Shown here: one piece after another, positions 43,286 to 52,443 of the stretch
Layout of the letters: every line of letters starts with the position of its first letter
Position numbering within the stretch: position 1 is the first letter of the stretch
Assembly (NCBI RefSeq): GCF_007971025.1
Contig: NZ_CP042436.1
Location: 2,170,001 to 2,234,000 of the forward strand
Length of the DNA: 64,000 nucleotides
DNA from: Mucilaginibacter ginsenosidivorans
GTDB taxonomy: Bacteria; Bacteroidota; Bacteroidia; Sphingobacteriales; Sphingobacteriaceae
Reading direction: 5' to 3'
Notes under the pieces: generated by a model
What the model was told of the DNA's origin: nothing
Database searches by the model: none
Seen by the model: only the letters and a program-made list of their open reading frames with translations
Translations under genes and position numbers: made by a program

Positions 43286-45847
43286 CTATTGATTAGCTGT
43301 TTCTGTAACGTTACTGCCGCGCCCTTTGTTGTCAAAAGCCCTGAATTTTACGCCCTGGCCACCATTTGTCACAGCATCTTTATAAATGGGGCTCTTCGCG
43401 TCGGGCTGCTTGCCGTTGGTTGTGTAACGGATGGTTAAACCGGGGAACTGCACGTTTGCAAAATATTTGCCGTCCTGCAATACCACGCCAGGTTTCGGGA
43501 TGCGGAAATTAAAGCCGCCATCCAAATAATTCAACCTTGGCATTTCGCGTTTCCCTATTACATTCAGGAATTTTACCCACGCTATTTGATAAAGCGAATC
43601 GCTTTTCGCTTCATTTTTTTCTGTGGCCCAATCGGGGTCGCTTGCCCAGGCGCGTTCAGCGAAAGCCAGTAATCGCGGCAGCAGCATGTATTCAAGCCGC
43701 TCGTTACTTTTGATGGTTTCGCCCCACAGGGCCGACTGTAAACCGATGATATTGGTTTTTCCATAATCCGTCAGGCGCTGTTTGCCTACGAATATCTTCC
43801 GGTCGATAGGCAACCCGTTCCGGTCGACCTTTGAATTTTTAAAGTAATCGTAAGGGATAAAGGAGAACTGTTTGTCGATATCGCTGAACGCGCCCCAATA
43901 ATAACCGGGCTCATCGAACGATTTGTAGTGTGCCATATCCAGGTAGAAATTGGTAACCGGCGAGAGCACTACTTTGTAGCCGCCATTGGCCAGTTTGTAA
44001 GCCAGGTCCTCGCTGCCATCGCCTAATGTATTGTTCCATACTTCCGCCTGCCAGTGCTGGTACGCAAAATCGGGATTTGGCAGGTAAACCGGGTTGCCGT
44101 CCAGTTTGGTACGGCGCAGCGGCATTTCCTCCCAACCGGCTATTTTTAGCCCTTTTGACTTTAGTATCTCATTTACCCTGCCGTAGTAATAGTACCACAG
44201 GTCGTTAGTGTTTTGTATTTCGGGGTGGGCGGCTTTGAAAGCATCCACCGCGGGCGATCTTTCCCAAACACCGCGTGGCACCTCGTCCCCGCCGAAATGG
44301 ATGGTAGTAAGCGGAACGCCGGCCTCCTTGTATATGGCCTGTATCCCATCCACCACCATTTCAATAAAATTATAAGTGGACGGCAGAGCCACGTTGATCA
44401 CATTATCGTTCCACGCCTGCGCCGAGCTGTAAACAGATTTGTCATCAGGGTCGCTAAGCAGGTAACGTCCGGCCTCTTCTTTTTTGCCTTCGGCCATTAA
44501 ACGGTTGTACCGGGCCAGCATAGCCTTTACCGCGGCACGGGCATGCCCGGGTGTTTCTATTTCGGGCAGCACAGTGATGTGTCTTGCCTGCGCGTACTTC
44601 AATATTTCAATATAGTCGGCTTTGGTGTAATAGCCGCTGCCGCGTATGTTGCTTTCATCGCCGCCAGAGCCATGTGACGCCGGCAACGAATTTTTGCTGT
44701 CCAAAGAATGGCTGCGTTTTGCGCCGAAAGAGGTCAATTCGGGCAGGGCTGGTATTTCCAGGCGCCAGCCTTCATCCTCGGTAAGGTGAAAGTGGAAGGT
44801 GTTGAGTTTATACAGCGCCATCACATCCAGTATACGGAGCACTTCTTCCTTTGGATGGAAATTGCGGCCCACATCCAGCATAAAGGCGCGGTAGGCAAAA
44901 CGGGGCTCGTCTTTGATCTCAACGCAAGGGATTTGAATTGATTTTTGTGGATGAGCGTAAGCGGATGGTGGGATGAGGGTTTTTAGCGATTGGATGCCAT
45001 AAAAGGCGCCTATTGGATTAGTAGCTTTAATTTTTATGCCATTAGAAGCTATATTTAATTCGTATCCTTCATCGTTGTGACCAGGTTCAAATACGATTTC
45101 AATAGATGTTTCGTAATCTGTTTTAGGAAGAAAAAACAAGTCATGCCCTTTTACCAATTTTGGTCCCAAAATCGGTTCTAAAAATGATTTTAATTCTTTA
45201 TGTAGCTCGACAAATTGACCGTCACCACTATGTCCGAAGGCTATATCTTTATTTAATGTGAAATACCCCCCCGTCTCCCTATAACTAACCGGCGTTGGAA
45301 ACACTTTGGTCAGTTGTTCCTCGGGGATATCAGTAATATTTTTGTTCTGGTTATAAATTATCTCAGGCGTTACCAATCCGGCATAAACCGGGCTGAAAGG
45401 TTTAACCGTAAATGCACCAAGATTATAGCCCTTTTCGGGCTGATCGTCCCAAACCAGGTAAAACCCTTCCGGGCCGTCCACGGTGTTTACTACTACGTCG
45501 TCATCCACAAATTCTATGCGTACCGATTTGCCCGGCTTCAACTCGCCAAAACTTTCGGTTGGCGTCAGGCTGAAAAGGTCGCCGTTGATGAAATCGATTT
45601 TGGCATTGCCTGTTGGCGTTGCCTGCGCAACCATCCGTGCGGAGTTAAAATACAATTTCCATCCCGAGGCAGGCAATGAGCTTTTTCCGTTGTTGGTGAT
45701 GGTAATTGCGTTCAGCGACTGCCCGGGTTTGGGCGCATCATTTTTTATCACCTCCCAGGTGACGCTCAGGTCGCCGGGGTTGAAATTTGGGCTGGCGGAT
45801 ACGGAGATGCTGATGCAGATCAGCACGGCAAGTAAAAAAAGGCGCAT
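43286..45847 (-). CDS. GH20 beta-N-acetylhexosaminidase, exported
   Basis: An 853-residue enzyme removing terminal N-acetylglucosamine (or GalNAc) from chitin oligomers or glycans by substrate-assisted catalysis. A signal peptide (ISVSAS, to ~19) leads to a CHB_HEX-type carbohydrate-binding domain (~26-150), a GH20b domain (~180-310), and the GH20 barrel with FHFHLTEDEGWRLE (about 351-364) and the catalytic Asp-Glu pair D521-E522 in HFGGDEVP. The last ~80 residues form a chitobiase C-terminal Ig-like domain (FPGLTIRYTTNGKQPDAKSP). It is a single gene with its own terminator. Confidence 0.95.
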   Translation of the reverse strand: MRLFLLAVLICISISVSASPNFNPGDLSVTWEVIKNDAPKPGQSLNAITITNNGKSSLPASGWKLYFNSARMVAQATPTGNAKIDFINGDLFSLTPTESFGELKPGKSVRIEFVDDDVVVNTVDGPEGFYLVWDDQPEKGYNLGAFTVKPFSPVYAGLVTPEIIYNQNKNITDIPEEQLTKVFPTPVSYRETGGYFTLNKDIAFGHSGDGQFVELHKELKSFLEPILGPKLVKGHDLFFLPKTDYETSIEIVFEPGHNDEGYELNIASNGIKIKATNPIGAFYGIQSLKTLIPPSAYAHPQKSIQIPCVEIKDEPRFAYRAFMLDVGRNFHPKEEVLRILDVMALYKLNTFHFHLTEDEGWRLEIPALPELTSFGAKRSHSLDSKNSLPASHGSGGDESNIRGSGYYTKADYIEILKYAQARHITVLPEIETPGHARAAVKAMLARYNRLMAEGKKEEAGRYLLSDPDDKSVYSSAQAWNDNVINVALPSTYNFIEMVVDGIQAIYKEAGVPLTTIHFGGDEVPRGVWERSPAVDAFKAAHPEIQNTNDLWYYYYGRVNEILKSKGLKIAGWEEMPLRRTKLDGNPVYLPNPDFAYQHWQAEVWNNTLGDGSEDLAYKLANGGYKVVLSPVTNFYLDMAHYKSFDEPGYYWGAFSDIDKQFSFIPYDYFKNSKVDRNGLPIDRKIFVGKQRLTDYGKTNIIGLQSALWGETIKSNERLEYMLLPRLLAFAERAWASDPDWATEKNEAKSDSLYQIAWVKFLNVIGKREMPRLNYLDGGFNFRIPKPGVVLQDGKYFANVQFPGLTIRYTTNGKQPDAKSPIYKDAVTNGGQGVKFRAFDNKGRGSNVTETANQ

Positions 45848-46009
45848 AGTTTTGAATATTAGGTTTTAACGGAGCTAAATATAAACTTTTTTAAAAATTT
45901 TAAAAAGTTTTTTTCGACGAGGGAATGGATGTTACACTATGGCGTTTAAGTGCGTGCATACCGGCCTTTGCCCGCATGTTTCGAGAGCCTCAACCTGACA
46001 CCTTTGGCT

Positions 46010-46933
46010 TTATAAGGAAAATTTAACCCACCCATTCCCCTCGTATCCAAAAATGAATTGTCTGGGATTGATGATCTCAGCCAGTATTTCAATGGAATCC
46101 ACGATGCGCGGGCCGGGGCGGTTGAAGTATTGGTTGCCGTCGGTAATGTAAAGGCGATTGTTTTTTACTGCTTTTAGGTCGGCAAAACCAAGCTGAGCAA
46201 GCAGAAGATGTATTTCCTTCATGGTCCGCTCAATAGAAAACCCGCAGGGCATAACGAGGATGATATCGGGGTCGGCTTCCTGAATATCGCTCCACTGCAC
46301 AAAAGGCGAATGCTTGCCTGCTTCGGCCAATATGGACGAACCACCGGCAATAGACACCAACTCCGGCACCCAGTTTCCCGAAACCATCAGGGGGTCCAGC
46401 CATTCGATACAGGCTAACGTGGGTTTATTTTCAATGAACTTGAGCTTATGGCGGATAATATCAACCCGTTCCTGCAGGTCTTCGATAAGCCGTTCTCCAT
46501 TTTCAGTGACACCTAATGCCAATGCGACCTGCCTGATGTTGTTAAAGACATCTTCAAGGCTATTCGGTTGCAGCGATATAATTTGTGCCTGCTTATCTAA
46601 ATAACCTGTTAATGCCGCTTCCACATCTTCCAGCGATACAGCGCAAACCTCGCACTGCGCCTGAGTGATAACAACATCCGGCGCCAGCTCTTTTATTTTT
46701 TCGCGGTTGACGGTATAAATGGACAGCGCATCATATAACAACTCCTTTACTTTTTTGTCGATGCCGATGCTGCTTAAACCATCGGGTATATTGGCTTCAG
46801 AACAAACCGGCAGCTGTTTTACCGAAGCCGGGAAATCGCACTCGTGCGACCTGCCCACTAAATTATTTTCGAGCCCGAGGGCACAAACAATTTCGGTAGC
46901 GGCAGGCAGCAGGGATATGATGCGTTGGGACAT
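46010..46933 (-). CDS. BtuF-like cobalamin/metallophore-binding protein
   Basis: A 307-residue protein of the periplasmic-binding-protein class III fold (COG0614). MSQRIISLLPAATEIVCALG, then VGRSHECDFP and VVITQAQCEVCAVSLEDVE match the cobalamin-binding BtuF-like subgroup. No signal peptide or lipobox is present, so as read it would stay in the cytoplasm; no BtuC/BtuD genes are adjacent. Upstream is an iterated TTTGCACATC repeat. Either an unusual cytoplasmic binder or a protein exported by another route. Confidence 0.82.
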   Translation of the reverse strand: MSQRIISLLPAATEIVCALGLENNLVGRSHECDFPASVKQLPVCSEANIPDGLSSIGIDKKVKELLYDALSIYTVNREKIKELAPDVVITQAQCEVCAVSLEDVEAALTGYLDKQAQIISLQPNSLEDVFNNIRQVALALGVTENGERLIEDLQERVDIIRHKLKFIENKPTLACIEWLDPLMVSGNWVPELVSIAGGSSILAEAGKHSPFVQWSDIQEADPDIILVMPCGFSIERTMKEIHLLLAQLGFADLKAVKNNRLYITDGNQYFNRPGPRIVDSIEILAEIINPRQFIFGYEGNGWVKFSL

Positions 46934-46934
46934 T

Positions 46935-47086
46935 TTTAATATGCAGATGTTTGAATGTGCAAATGTGCAATTTTTATGTGCAGATTTCAGATGTGCAAAT
47001 TCTATTTAAGCAGATATAGGTTGAAATGATGGGACATTTCAGTCATTTGCACATCTGAAATTTGCACATCCGCACATTAACATTAT
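46935..47086. repeat. TTTGCACATC-type repeats between divergent BtuF-like and LysE genes
   Basis: Copies before the BtuF-like gene read on minus (TTTGCACATTC, TTTGCACATCTGAAAT) and those before the LysE gene read on plus. ATTTCAGATGTGCAAAT (46984-47000) and ATTTGCACATCTGAAAT (47045-47061) form a perfect 17-base inverted repeat with a 44-base loop. Confidence 0.78.
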
Positions 47087-47097
47087 TTTCGTCTCCG

Positions 47098-47724
47098 ATG
47101 ATCATCCTCACCTTTTTCATTGGTATTATAGCCAATTTTATAGGGTATGTGCCCCCGGGCAATATCAACCTTACCGTTGTCCAGTTAGCCATTAACAGGG
47201 GGATGAGGGAGGCCATGAAGTTCATCATTGCTTTTTCCTGCGTCGAGTTCTTTTTTACCTGGTTTATCATGAATGGCGTCCATTGGCTGGCGCAACAGGT
47301 ACACCTGGATACTGTGGTGGATTGGGTGATGGTGGCGGTATTCGTAACGATGGGGGTGATAGCCTGGCGCCACAGGAAGGTGCGCCCGCAAACAAAAAAG
47401 CGGTCCAGGCAGCACAGTATCAGGTTCGGCATTATTATGGGTATCGTAAACCCGGTACAAATACCCTTCTGGATAATAACGGGCAGTTACCTTATCACCA
47501 ACGGATGGATAGCAACGGGGCTGCTCGCATTGATCATATTCAGCGTTGGCTCGGCCGGGGGGGCGTTCCTGTGCCTTTTCATCTATGCGCGATCAGCAAA
47601 ATACGTGCAGAAGAAACTGGACCTGAGTAACAAAACCATCAATACCAGCGTGGCATTTTTGCTGTTTGGTTTTGCTGCTTATACCATTGCAAAGCAGGTT
47701 TACCTGGTGTTTTTTAAGCATTAA
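47098..47724 (+). CDS. LysE family translocator
   Basis: A 208-residue inner-membrane protein of the LysE/RhtB superfamily, exporting amino acids or similar small molecules. IIANFIGYVPPGNINLTVVQLAINRG in the first helix is the family's PGP-type motif; six hydrophobic segments are seen. The ATG at 47098 is chosen because an in-frame TTG at 47062 lies within the upstream repeat and would add a polar extension. The 3' end overlaps the convergent ribF by 11 bases. Confidence 0.88.
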   Translation: MIILTFFIGIIANFIGYVPPGNINLTVVQLAINRGMREAMKFIIAFSCVEFFFTWFIMNGVHWLAQQVHLDTVVDWVMVAVFVTMGVIAWRHRKVRPQTKKRSRQHSIRFGIIMGIVNPVQIPFWIITGSYLITNGWIATGLLALIIFSVGSAGGAFLCLFIYARSAKYVQKKLDLSNKTINTSVAFLLFGFAAYTIAKQVYLVFFKH

Positions 47725-48649
47725 GCTTTAACCAGGCAGAGACATCCTCTTTATCTTTTCCCAACTGCTCTGTTAACTGTTCCAGCGACTCGAACTTAAT
47801 GTCGCCACGGACATAGTGTAGCAGTTCCATCTTGATGGGCTGGGTATAAATATCCCGGTTAAAATCAAAAATATTAACCTCGATGTTGCGCGTCATCCCG
47901 TTAATGGTAGGGCGATGCCCGATATAACCCATGCCCGTATGTTCGTCACCCTCAAGGTAAACTTTGACTGCATATATACCGTCGGAAGGTATAAGCTTGT
48001 AAGTTTCCTCCACTAAAATATTGGCTGTTGGATAGCCAATGGTGCGGCCTATCTGGTCGCCCCGGTTTACTTTTCCGGTGATAAAAAATGGATAACCCAA
48101 AAACTCATTTGCCAGATCAATATCGCCTTTTAGCAGGGCGTTCCTGATACGTGTCGAACTTATTGCGACATCGTGAATATCCTGCTCAGGTATTTCGACA
48201 ACATCATAACCATATACGGGGGCCAATTGCTGCAATTCAGCAAGGCCACCCTGCCTGTCTTTACCGAAGCGGTGATCGTAACCGATGACGATCTTTTTGG
48301 TGCCGATCTTTTTAACCAGCACATTGCGGATGTATTCTTCGGCTGTTTGGTTAGAAAAGTCGCGTGAGAAAGGTGTGATGATGAGGTGGTCGACACCTAA
48401 TTGCTCCAGCAGTTCAGCTTTCTCGTGGATAGTATTGATGAGTTTAAGATCCTGGTCCTCGGGATGAATGATCATCCGGGGATGCGGGAAGAAAGTGAGG
48501 ATGACCGTTTCGCCGCCGATATCAGCGGCCAGTTCATCCAGGCGCGCAATGATCTTCCGGTGTCCCAGGTGTACTCCATCAAAAGTGCCTATGGTAACCA
48601 CAGCGTTTTTTACCGGCTCGAATTCCTCTATATTATGGTAGATCTTCAT
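47714..48649 (-). CDS. ribF: Bifunctional riboflavin kinase/FAD synthetase
   Basis: A 311-residue enzyme phosphorylating riboflavin to FMN and adenylating FMN to FAD. The N-terminal nucleotidyltransferase has VVTIGTFDGVHLGHRKII (about 18-35) and VIGYDHRFGKDRQGG; the C-terminal kinase has GKVNRGDQIGRTIGYPTANI. It is last of the minus-strand order ftsX-DUF3098-uppP-truB-ribF. The 30-base gap to truB is a CACCGATT repeat. Confidence 0.95.
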   Translation of the reverse strand: MKIYHNIEEFEPVKNAVVTIGTFDGVHLGHRKIIARLDELAADIGGETVILTFFPHPRMIIHPEDQDLKLINTIHEKAELLEQLGVDHLIITPFSRDFSNQTAEEYIRNVLVKKIGTKKIVIGYDHRFGKDRQGGLAELQQLAPVYGYDVVEIPEQDIHDVAISSTRIRNALLKGDIDLANEFLGYPFFITGKVNRGDQIGRTIGYPTANILVEETYKLIPSDGIYAVKVYLEGDEHTGMGYIGHRPTINGMTRNIEVNIFDFNRDIYTQPIKMELLHYVRGDIKFESLEQLTEQLGKDKEDVSAWLKLNA

Positions 48650-48655
48650 TAGTTT

Positions 48656-48711
48656 GATTGCACCGATTTATTTGAATGATTACACCGATTCGTTATTCGA
48701 TTGTACTGATT
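48656..48711 (+). repeat. CACCGATT repeat overlapping the 3' end of truB
   Basis: GATTGCACCGATTT (48656-48669), GATTACACCGATT (48678-48690) and degenerate GATTGTACTGATT (48699-48711) are direct copies. On the minus strand the truB stop codon is the TAA of AATCGGTGTAATC, so the last ~10 residues of TruB are encoded by repeat sequence. Confidence 0.75.
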
Positions 48712-49414
48712 TCATAGGGTTTATTGCCCTTATGGCGTTAACCAGTTCCATAACCTCCCAGGCATCTTCCAATTTAAAATTACCGCTCCGGGTGCGCCGG
48801 AGACGTGAAAGATAGGCCGCATTATCCAGGGCAATACCGAAGTCGTTGGCGAGCGAACGTATGTAAGTTCCCTTGCTGCATACCACTCTAAAGTCAACTT
48901 CGGGTAATTCTATTCTTGTTATTTCAAACTCGCTGATGGTGATATTTCTTGTACGCAATTCTACGTCCTCGCCCCGGCGGGCTTTTTCATACAGCCGTTC
49001 GCCATCGATCTTTATTGCTGAATGCGCAGGCGGGTATTGCTGAATATCACCTATAAATTGCTTACAAGCTTCCCTTATTTGTTGTTCGGTCAGTTGACCT
49101 GTTGCAAATTTTTGTTCGGGCTCGCTTTCCAGGTCGTAAGTTGGGGTTGTTGCCCCCAGTACCATAGTGCCGGTGTATTCCTTCTCTTCGGCCTGGAAAG
49201 TATCTATCTGTTTGGTCATTTTGCCGGTACAGATGATGAGTAAGCCTGTCGCCAGCGGGTCGAGCGTCCCTGCGTGACCAACCTTTAATTTCAAAGGCTT
49301 AAAAGCGTTGCGTATTTTGCCAACCACATCAAAGCTTGTCCATTTGTAGGGTTTATTGACCAACAGCAGCTGCCCTTCGGCAAATTCATTTATGTCGGTG
49401 AAAGTTTTTTTCAA
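48680..49414 (-). CDS. truB: tRNA pseudouridine(55) synthase TruB
   Basis: A 244-residue pseudouridine synthase modifying U55 of tRNA. QLLLVNKPYKWTSFDVV and the catalytic D52 in GHAGTLDPLATGLL are clear. The start is TTG at 49414: no ATG or GTG occurs before the conserved block, and a perfect -7 box TAGCTTTG lies at 49431-49438. The C-terminal residues (about MKSVQSNNESV) derive from a CACCGATT-type repeat that also gives the stop codon. Confidence 0.94.
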   Translation of the reverse strand: MKKTFTDINEFAEGQLLLVNKPYKWTSFDVVGKIRNAFKPLKLKVGHAGTLDPLATGLLIICTGKMTKQIDTFQAEEKEYTGTMVLGATTPTYDLESEPEQKFATGQLTEQQIREACKQFIGDIQQYPPAHSAIKIDGERLYEKARRGEDVELRTRNITISEFEITRIELPEVDFRVVCSKGTYIRSLANDFGIALDNAAYLSRLRRTRSGNFKLEDAWEVMELVNAIRAINPMKSVQSNNESV

Positions 49415-49430
49415 CTCCGGGAATTTTGCG

Positions 49431-49438
49431 CAAAGCTA
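49431..49438 (-). promoter_or_regulatory. Candidate -7 box of truB
   Basis: On the minus strand TAGCTTTG matches TAnnTTTG exactly, 16 bases before the TTG start, leaving a very short leader that ends CCCGGAG. Confidence 0.55.
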
Positions 49439-49445
49439 TTAAAAT

Positions 49446-49485
49446 GATTTCACCGATTGGGTTATGATTTCACCGATTATCGGTG
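49446..49485 (+). repeat. CACCGATT repeat between truB and uppP
   Basis: Two direct copies of GATTTCACCGATT (49446-49458 and 49466-49478); the second runs into ATCGGTG to give the perfect palindrome CACCGATTATCGGTG (49471-49485). Confidence 0.8.
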
Positions 49486-49500
49486 CGGTCACTTATTAAA

Positions 49501-50298
49501 TCAGTGTAATGCACTACCTGCAAAGTAGATAATGATGATGATAATACCTGCGACAATGCGGTATAGCCCAAAAAGTTTAAACCCGCGCTTTTCAAGAAAA
49601 GTAATAAAGCTTTTAATAGCTATCATGGCTACTATAAATGCAACTACACTACCGATGATGAGGAATTTAATATCCTGGTGAAAGTGAGGTGTATCAAAAA
49701 GGCCCTTTTTCTTGAAATCCCACAGATCTTTTACCGTAGCGCCAAACATGGTGGGCACGGCAAGGAAGAATGAAAATTCGGCTGCTGCGGTACGGCTCAG
49801 CTTTTGCGACATGCCTCCTACGATAGAAGCCGCGGACCGCGATACACCCGGAACCATAGCCAGGCATTGGAAAACGCCTATTTTAAAGGCGGTCATGTGA
49901 TTGATATTCTTTTCATCCTTAATAACCGGCCTGTTGAACCAATCATCGACAAAAAGAAGGATGACACCGCCTACAACCAAAGCTATTGCCACTACCAAAG
50001 GGCTTTCCAGTAATATGTCGATGTACTTCTTCAGCAGCAAGCCTGCTATCACAGCAGGTATTACGGCTATAACAAGTTTAATATAGAAATCGACCGAGCG
50101 AACGAACCGCTTAAAGTACAGCGCGACTACGGCCAGTATGGCGCCGAGTTGTATCACCACTTCGAAAAGCTTTACAAACTCGTCGGTGCCGATACCCATT
50201 AAAGCGCTTGCAACTACCATGTGGCCCGTGGACGAAACAGGTAAAAACTCGGTTATCCCTTCAATAACAGCTAGGATAATAACTTGGAAGATGTTCAT
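49501..50298 (-). CDS. uppP: Undecaprenyl-diphosphatase
   Basis: A 265-residue inner-membrane BacA/UppP phosphatase recycling undecaprenyl diphosphate for cell-wall and glycan synthesis; overproduction is known to give bacitracin resistance. [14 protein letters not shown] (13-26) and [14 protein letters not shown] are the two catalytic consensus regions; about eight membrane helices are seen. It lies between DUF3098 and truB on the same strand. The upstream 80 bases hold iterated CTTAATCAACTC-like words. Confidence 0.96.
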   Translation of the reverse strand: MNIFQVIILAVIEGITEFLPVSSTGHMVVASALMGIGTDEFVKLFEVVIQLGAILAVVALYFKRFVRSVDFYIKLVIAVIPAVIAGLLLKKYIDILLESPLVVAIALVVGGVILLFVDDWFNRPVIKDEKNINHMTAFKIGVFQCLAMVPGVSRSAASIVGGMSQKLSRTAAAEFSFFLAVPTMFGATVKDLWDFKKKGLFDTPHFHQDIKFLIIGSVVAFIVAMIAIKSFITFLEKRGFKLFGLYRIVAGIIIIIIYFAGSALH

Positions 50299-50380
50299 CT
50301 GTGATGAGTTGATTAAGTTTGATCAGGTTGGAGTAAGTTGACCGGGTTAATTCGGTCAAGCCAGTTAACAATTCACTCAA

Positions 50381-50659
50381 TCAGCTTTTTGTTGATGGTT
50401 TTTTTAATATGGCGAAAAAACCTATGGCGAAGCCCCCCAATACCACAACCGGCGCAATAACAATCTTTGTTGTGCTGTAAATATCAGTTGTGCCTGACAT
50501 CAGGATAAAACCAAAAATTACGACAGCTATGGCGATGACGAGCATACGGTAGTTGCTTTTGTCGAACACGAAATTCATCGGGGTGGTATTTGTTTCACTT
50601 TTCGGCGGGCGGGCAGAAGAAGTTGTTTTTATCGGCGTTGTTGGTTTTGTTTGTGCCAT
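50381..50659 (-). CDS. DUF3098 family membrane protein
   Basis: A 92-residue protein with a polar Thr/Pro/Lys-rich N-terminus (about 30 residues) and two hydrophobic helices (MLVIAIAVVIFGFILMSG and IVIAPVVVLGGFAIGFFAI), a DUF3098 hallmark. It follows ftsX by 42 bases and its gap is entirely an iterated CAATAATT repeat. The role is unknown; conserved linkage suggests a link to FtsX or envelope growth. Confidence 0.9.
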   Translation of the reverse strand: MAQTKPTTPIKTTSSARPPKSETNTTPMNFVFDKSNYRMLVIAIAVVIFGFILMSGTTDIYSTTKIVIAPVVVLGGFAIGFFAILKKPSTKS

Positions 50660-50701
50660 ATATTTTCTAATTATTGAATTATCGAATGACTGAATTATTG
50701 A
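50660..50701 (-). repeat. CAATAATT-type repeat between ftsX and DUF3098
   Basis: On the minus strand ATCAATAATTCAGTCATTC is followed by GATAATTCAATAATTAGAAA and the DUF3098 ATG. It is the whole gap between the two genes, in the same orientation as before rpmG. Confidence 0.75.
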
Positions 50702-51580
50702 TCAGCGGTACAGGTTGAAAATTTTTAACCGAAGGTACTTGTTGACTGCCAGGTATGTACTGAAAGCCGAGATAAAAATGCCCAAACCTATCACCAATAC
50801 GAATACAATGCCGAATTCGGTATAATCCTGCAATACTACCAGGTCGGGGATCTCCTTTTGTCCTACATACAGCGTTATCATCAATATCATTATCGCTATC
50901 AAAGCGCCTAAAATGCCGTGCCAAATGCCGTAAAGTATAAACGGTTTACGTATAAAACCCTTTGTGGCACCAACCAACTGCATTGACTTGATAAGAAAAC
51001 GCTGTGAGTAAATAGCCAGCCTGATGGTATTATTGATAAGCGCGACAGAAAGGATCACAAATATTACCGCAAAACCAAGTATGAACAAGCTAATAGAAGT
51101 GAGATTCTGGTTCATCTGGTCGACAAGGGACTGCTGGTATTTTACTTCCTTTACCATCGGGTTTTTAAGCAGCTCAGTCTTGAATTTTTCGATATCGGTG
51201 TTGTTTGCGTAGTCTGCTTTCAGGTATACATCCAGCGATTGCGATAATGGATTATACCCCAGGAATTTTACAAAGTCTTCGCCCAGGTCCTTTTCCAGGT
51301 TGCGGGCTGCCAGTTCCTTGCTCACATACTGGGTGGTTTTTACCATAGGGTTAGCCTCCAGTTGTTTTTGGAGCTGAAGCACGTCGCTCTCGTGCGCACC
51401 CTCATCTACATAAACATTGAGGACGATATTTTCCTTTACGTAGCGCGAGAGTTTATTAGCATGAACGAGTATTAAACCCAGCAGGCCAACCATCAGCAAA
51501 ACCATAGCTATGCCAAAGACGGTAGATATGTAAATGCTTTTTGTTTTCTTTGACGATTCGCTTGCTTCAAATTCTTCCAT
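50702..51580 (-). CDS. ftsX: Cell division protein FtsX
   Basis: A 292-residue permease-like membrane protein that with FtsE controls peptidoglycan hydrolysis at division. One N-terminal helix (IYISTVFGIAMVLLMVGLLGLI), a periplasmic loop of ~130 residues, and three C-terminal helices are seen, including the FtsX-domain block ALINNTIRLAIYSQRFLIKSMQLVGATKGFIRKPF. ftsE is not adjacent, as usual in this phylum. TATTTTCG about 17 bases before the ATG may be its -7 box. Confidence 0.94.
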   Translation of the reverse strand: MEEFEASESSKKTKSIYISTVFGIAMVLLMVGLLGLILVHANKLSRYVKENIVLNVYVDEGAHESDVLQLQKQLEANPMVKTTQYVSKELAARNLEKDLGEDFVKFLGYNPLSQSLDVYLKADYANNTDIEKFKTELLKNPMVKEVKYQQSLVDQMNQNLTSISLFILGFAVIFVILSVALINNTIRLAIYSQRFLIKSMQLVGATKGFIRKPFILYGIWHGILGALIAIMILMITLYVGQKEIPDLVVLQDYTEFGIVFVLVIGLGIFISAFSTYLAVNKYLRLKIFNLYR

Positions 51581-51699
51581 GCTGTTTCGATTTCTGCGAA
51601 AATAGTAAACCTATGATTAAAGGTAAAACTTTATCTGTGATTATTGTTGGCCCGGCTGTAAATGCACTATGATTTTTAACAAAATTTAACGATTGCCTT

Positions 51700-51984
51700 A
51701 TGGAAATAAACAAAATGGCGGAAGTGGCTGTTCTACTACAAAACTGTAATATGACAACTCCGGCCAACTCAAAAAGTAAACCATCACCATCCGATACACC
51801 CTCCCGCCGACCAAACGACGAAGGACATAAAAGCGTACAGAAGCCCGAGGATAAAGTATATCATGCCGATAGGCCGCACGGCGGGCAGATCGCAAAAAAA
51901 CACGAAAAGGAAGAACAGCCAGTGCACCCGGTAAATGATCCCCCGAATGAAAAGGGTATGGACAAGGGGCAGGTGCAACCCTGA
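51700..51984 (+). CDS. Hypothetical disordered protein (94 aa)
   Basis: A Pro/Lys/Glu-rich, strongly hydrophilic protein (ending HPVNDPPNEKGMDKGQVQP), probably disordered. An ATG at 51748 (MTTPANSKSK) is an alternative start. It ends one base before the convergent DinB-like gene. No family is recognised; support is the intact frame in an otherwise empty gap and its biased composition. Confidence 0.45.
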   Translation: MEINKMAEVAVLLQNCNMTTPANSKSKPSPSDTPSRRPNDEGHKSVQKPEDKVYHADRPHGGQIAKKHEKEEQPVHPVNDPPNEKGMDKGQVQP

Positions 51985-51985
51985 C

Positions 51986-52438
51986 CTACATGAGCGCGAA
52001 CTGCATTAAGTGATGCCCGAAGTGCTTGCCGTGCCATATTAACCACTCGTCGTAATTCATGGGCCCGAACCCTCCGTGTATGGCGATTCTCCCGGGTTTT
52101 TTGAAATATTCATCAAAATCATCCAACTCCGTCATCAATTGGTTGATAGCAGTCTCCATGTCCGGGTATAAGTATTCGTCCGGCAAATCTTCTAAAAAAA
52201 TATTCCTGGGGATGTCTCTATCGGTGTAGATCATTAATTGCCTGGCCCGTTCGGCCTCTTCGGCCGGCCTGTCGCAGGTGGCTGTCTTTTTCCCGTTGGT
52301 CCATTGTACCTGGTCAACCAGGTGTTCAACCATTTGCCGGGGTGTCATTTTACCCCATAGCGGGATAGCTTTAACGTCAAGCGTTAGCAGCAATCTTTTT
52401 AGCTCAGTCCTTTTATTAATGTCGATCGACCGGCTCAT
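51986..52438 (-). CDS. DinB-like / DUF1569 family protein
   Basis: A 150-residue four-helix-bundle type protein. WGKMTPRQMVEHLVDQV gives the first histidine and the C-terminal HGGFGPMNYDEWLIWHGKHFGHHLMQF gives the HxxxHH-like metal-site pattern of the DinB/DUF1569 superfamily. Members may be thiol-dependent or metal-dependent transferases; the substrate is unknown. It starts five bases after the ABC transporter stop on the same strand, so is probably cotranscribed. Confidence 0.8.
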   Translation of the reverse strand: MSRSIDINKRTELKRLLLTLDVKAIPLWGKMTPRQMVEHLVDQVQWTNGKKTATCDRPAEEAERARQLMIYTDRDIPRNIFLEDLPDEYLYPDMETAINQLMTELDDFDEYFKKPGRIAIHGGFGPMNYDEWLIWHGKHFGHHLMQFALM

Positions 52439-52443
52439 TTCGT

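Noticed and set aside
45883..45914. AAACTTTTT/AAAAAGTTT hairpin with T-run upstream of GH20 as a terminator
   Set aside because: It is pure A/T with a weak stem, and no plus-strand gene lies before it to be ended; it may be chance in AT-rich DNA.
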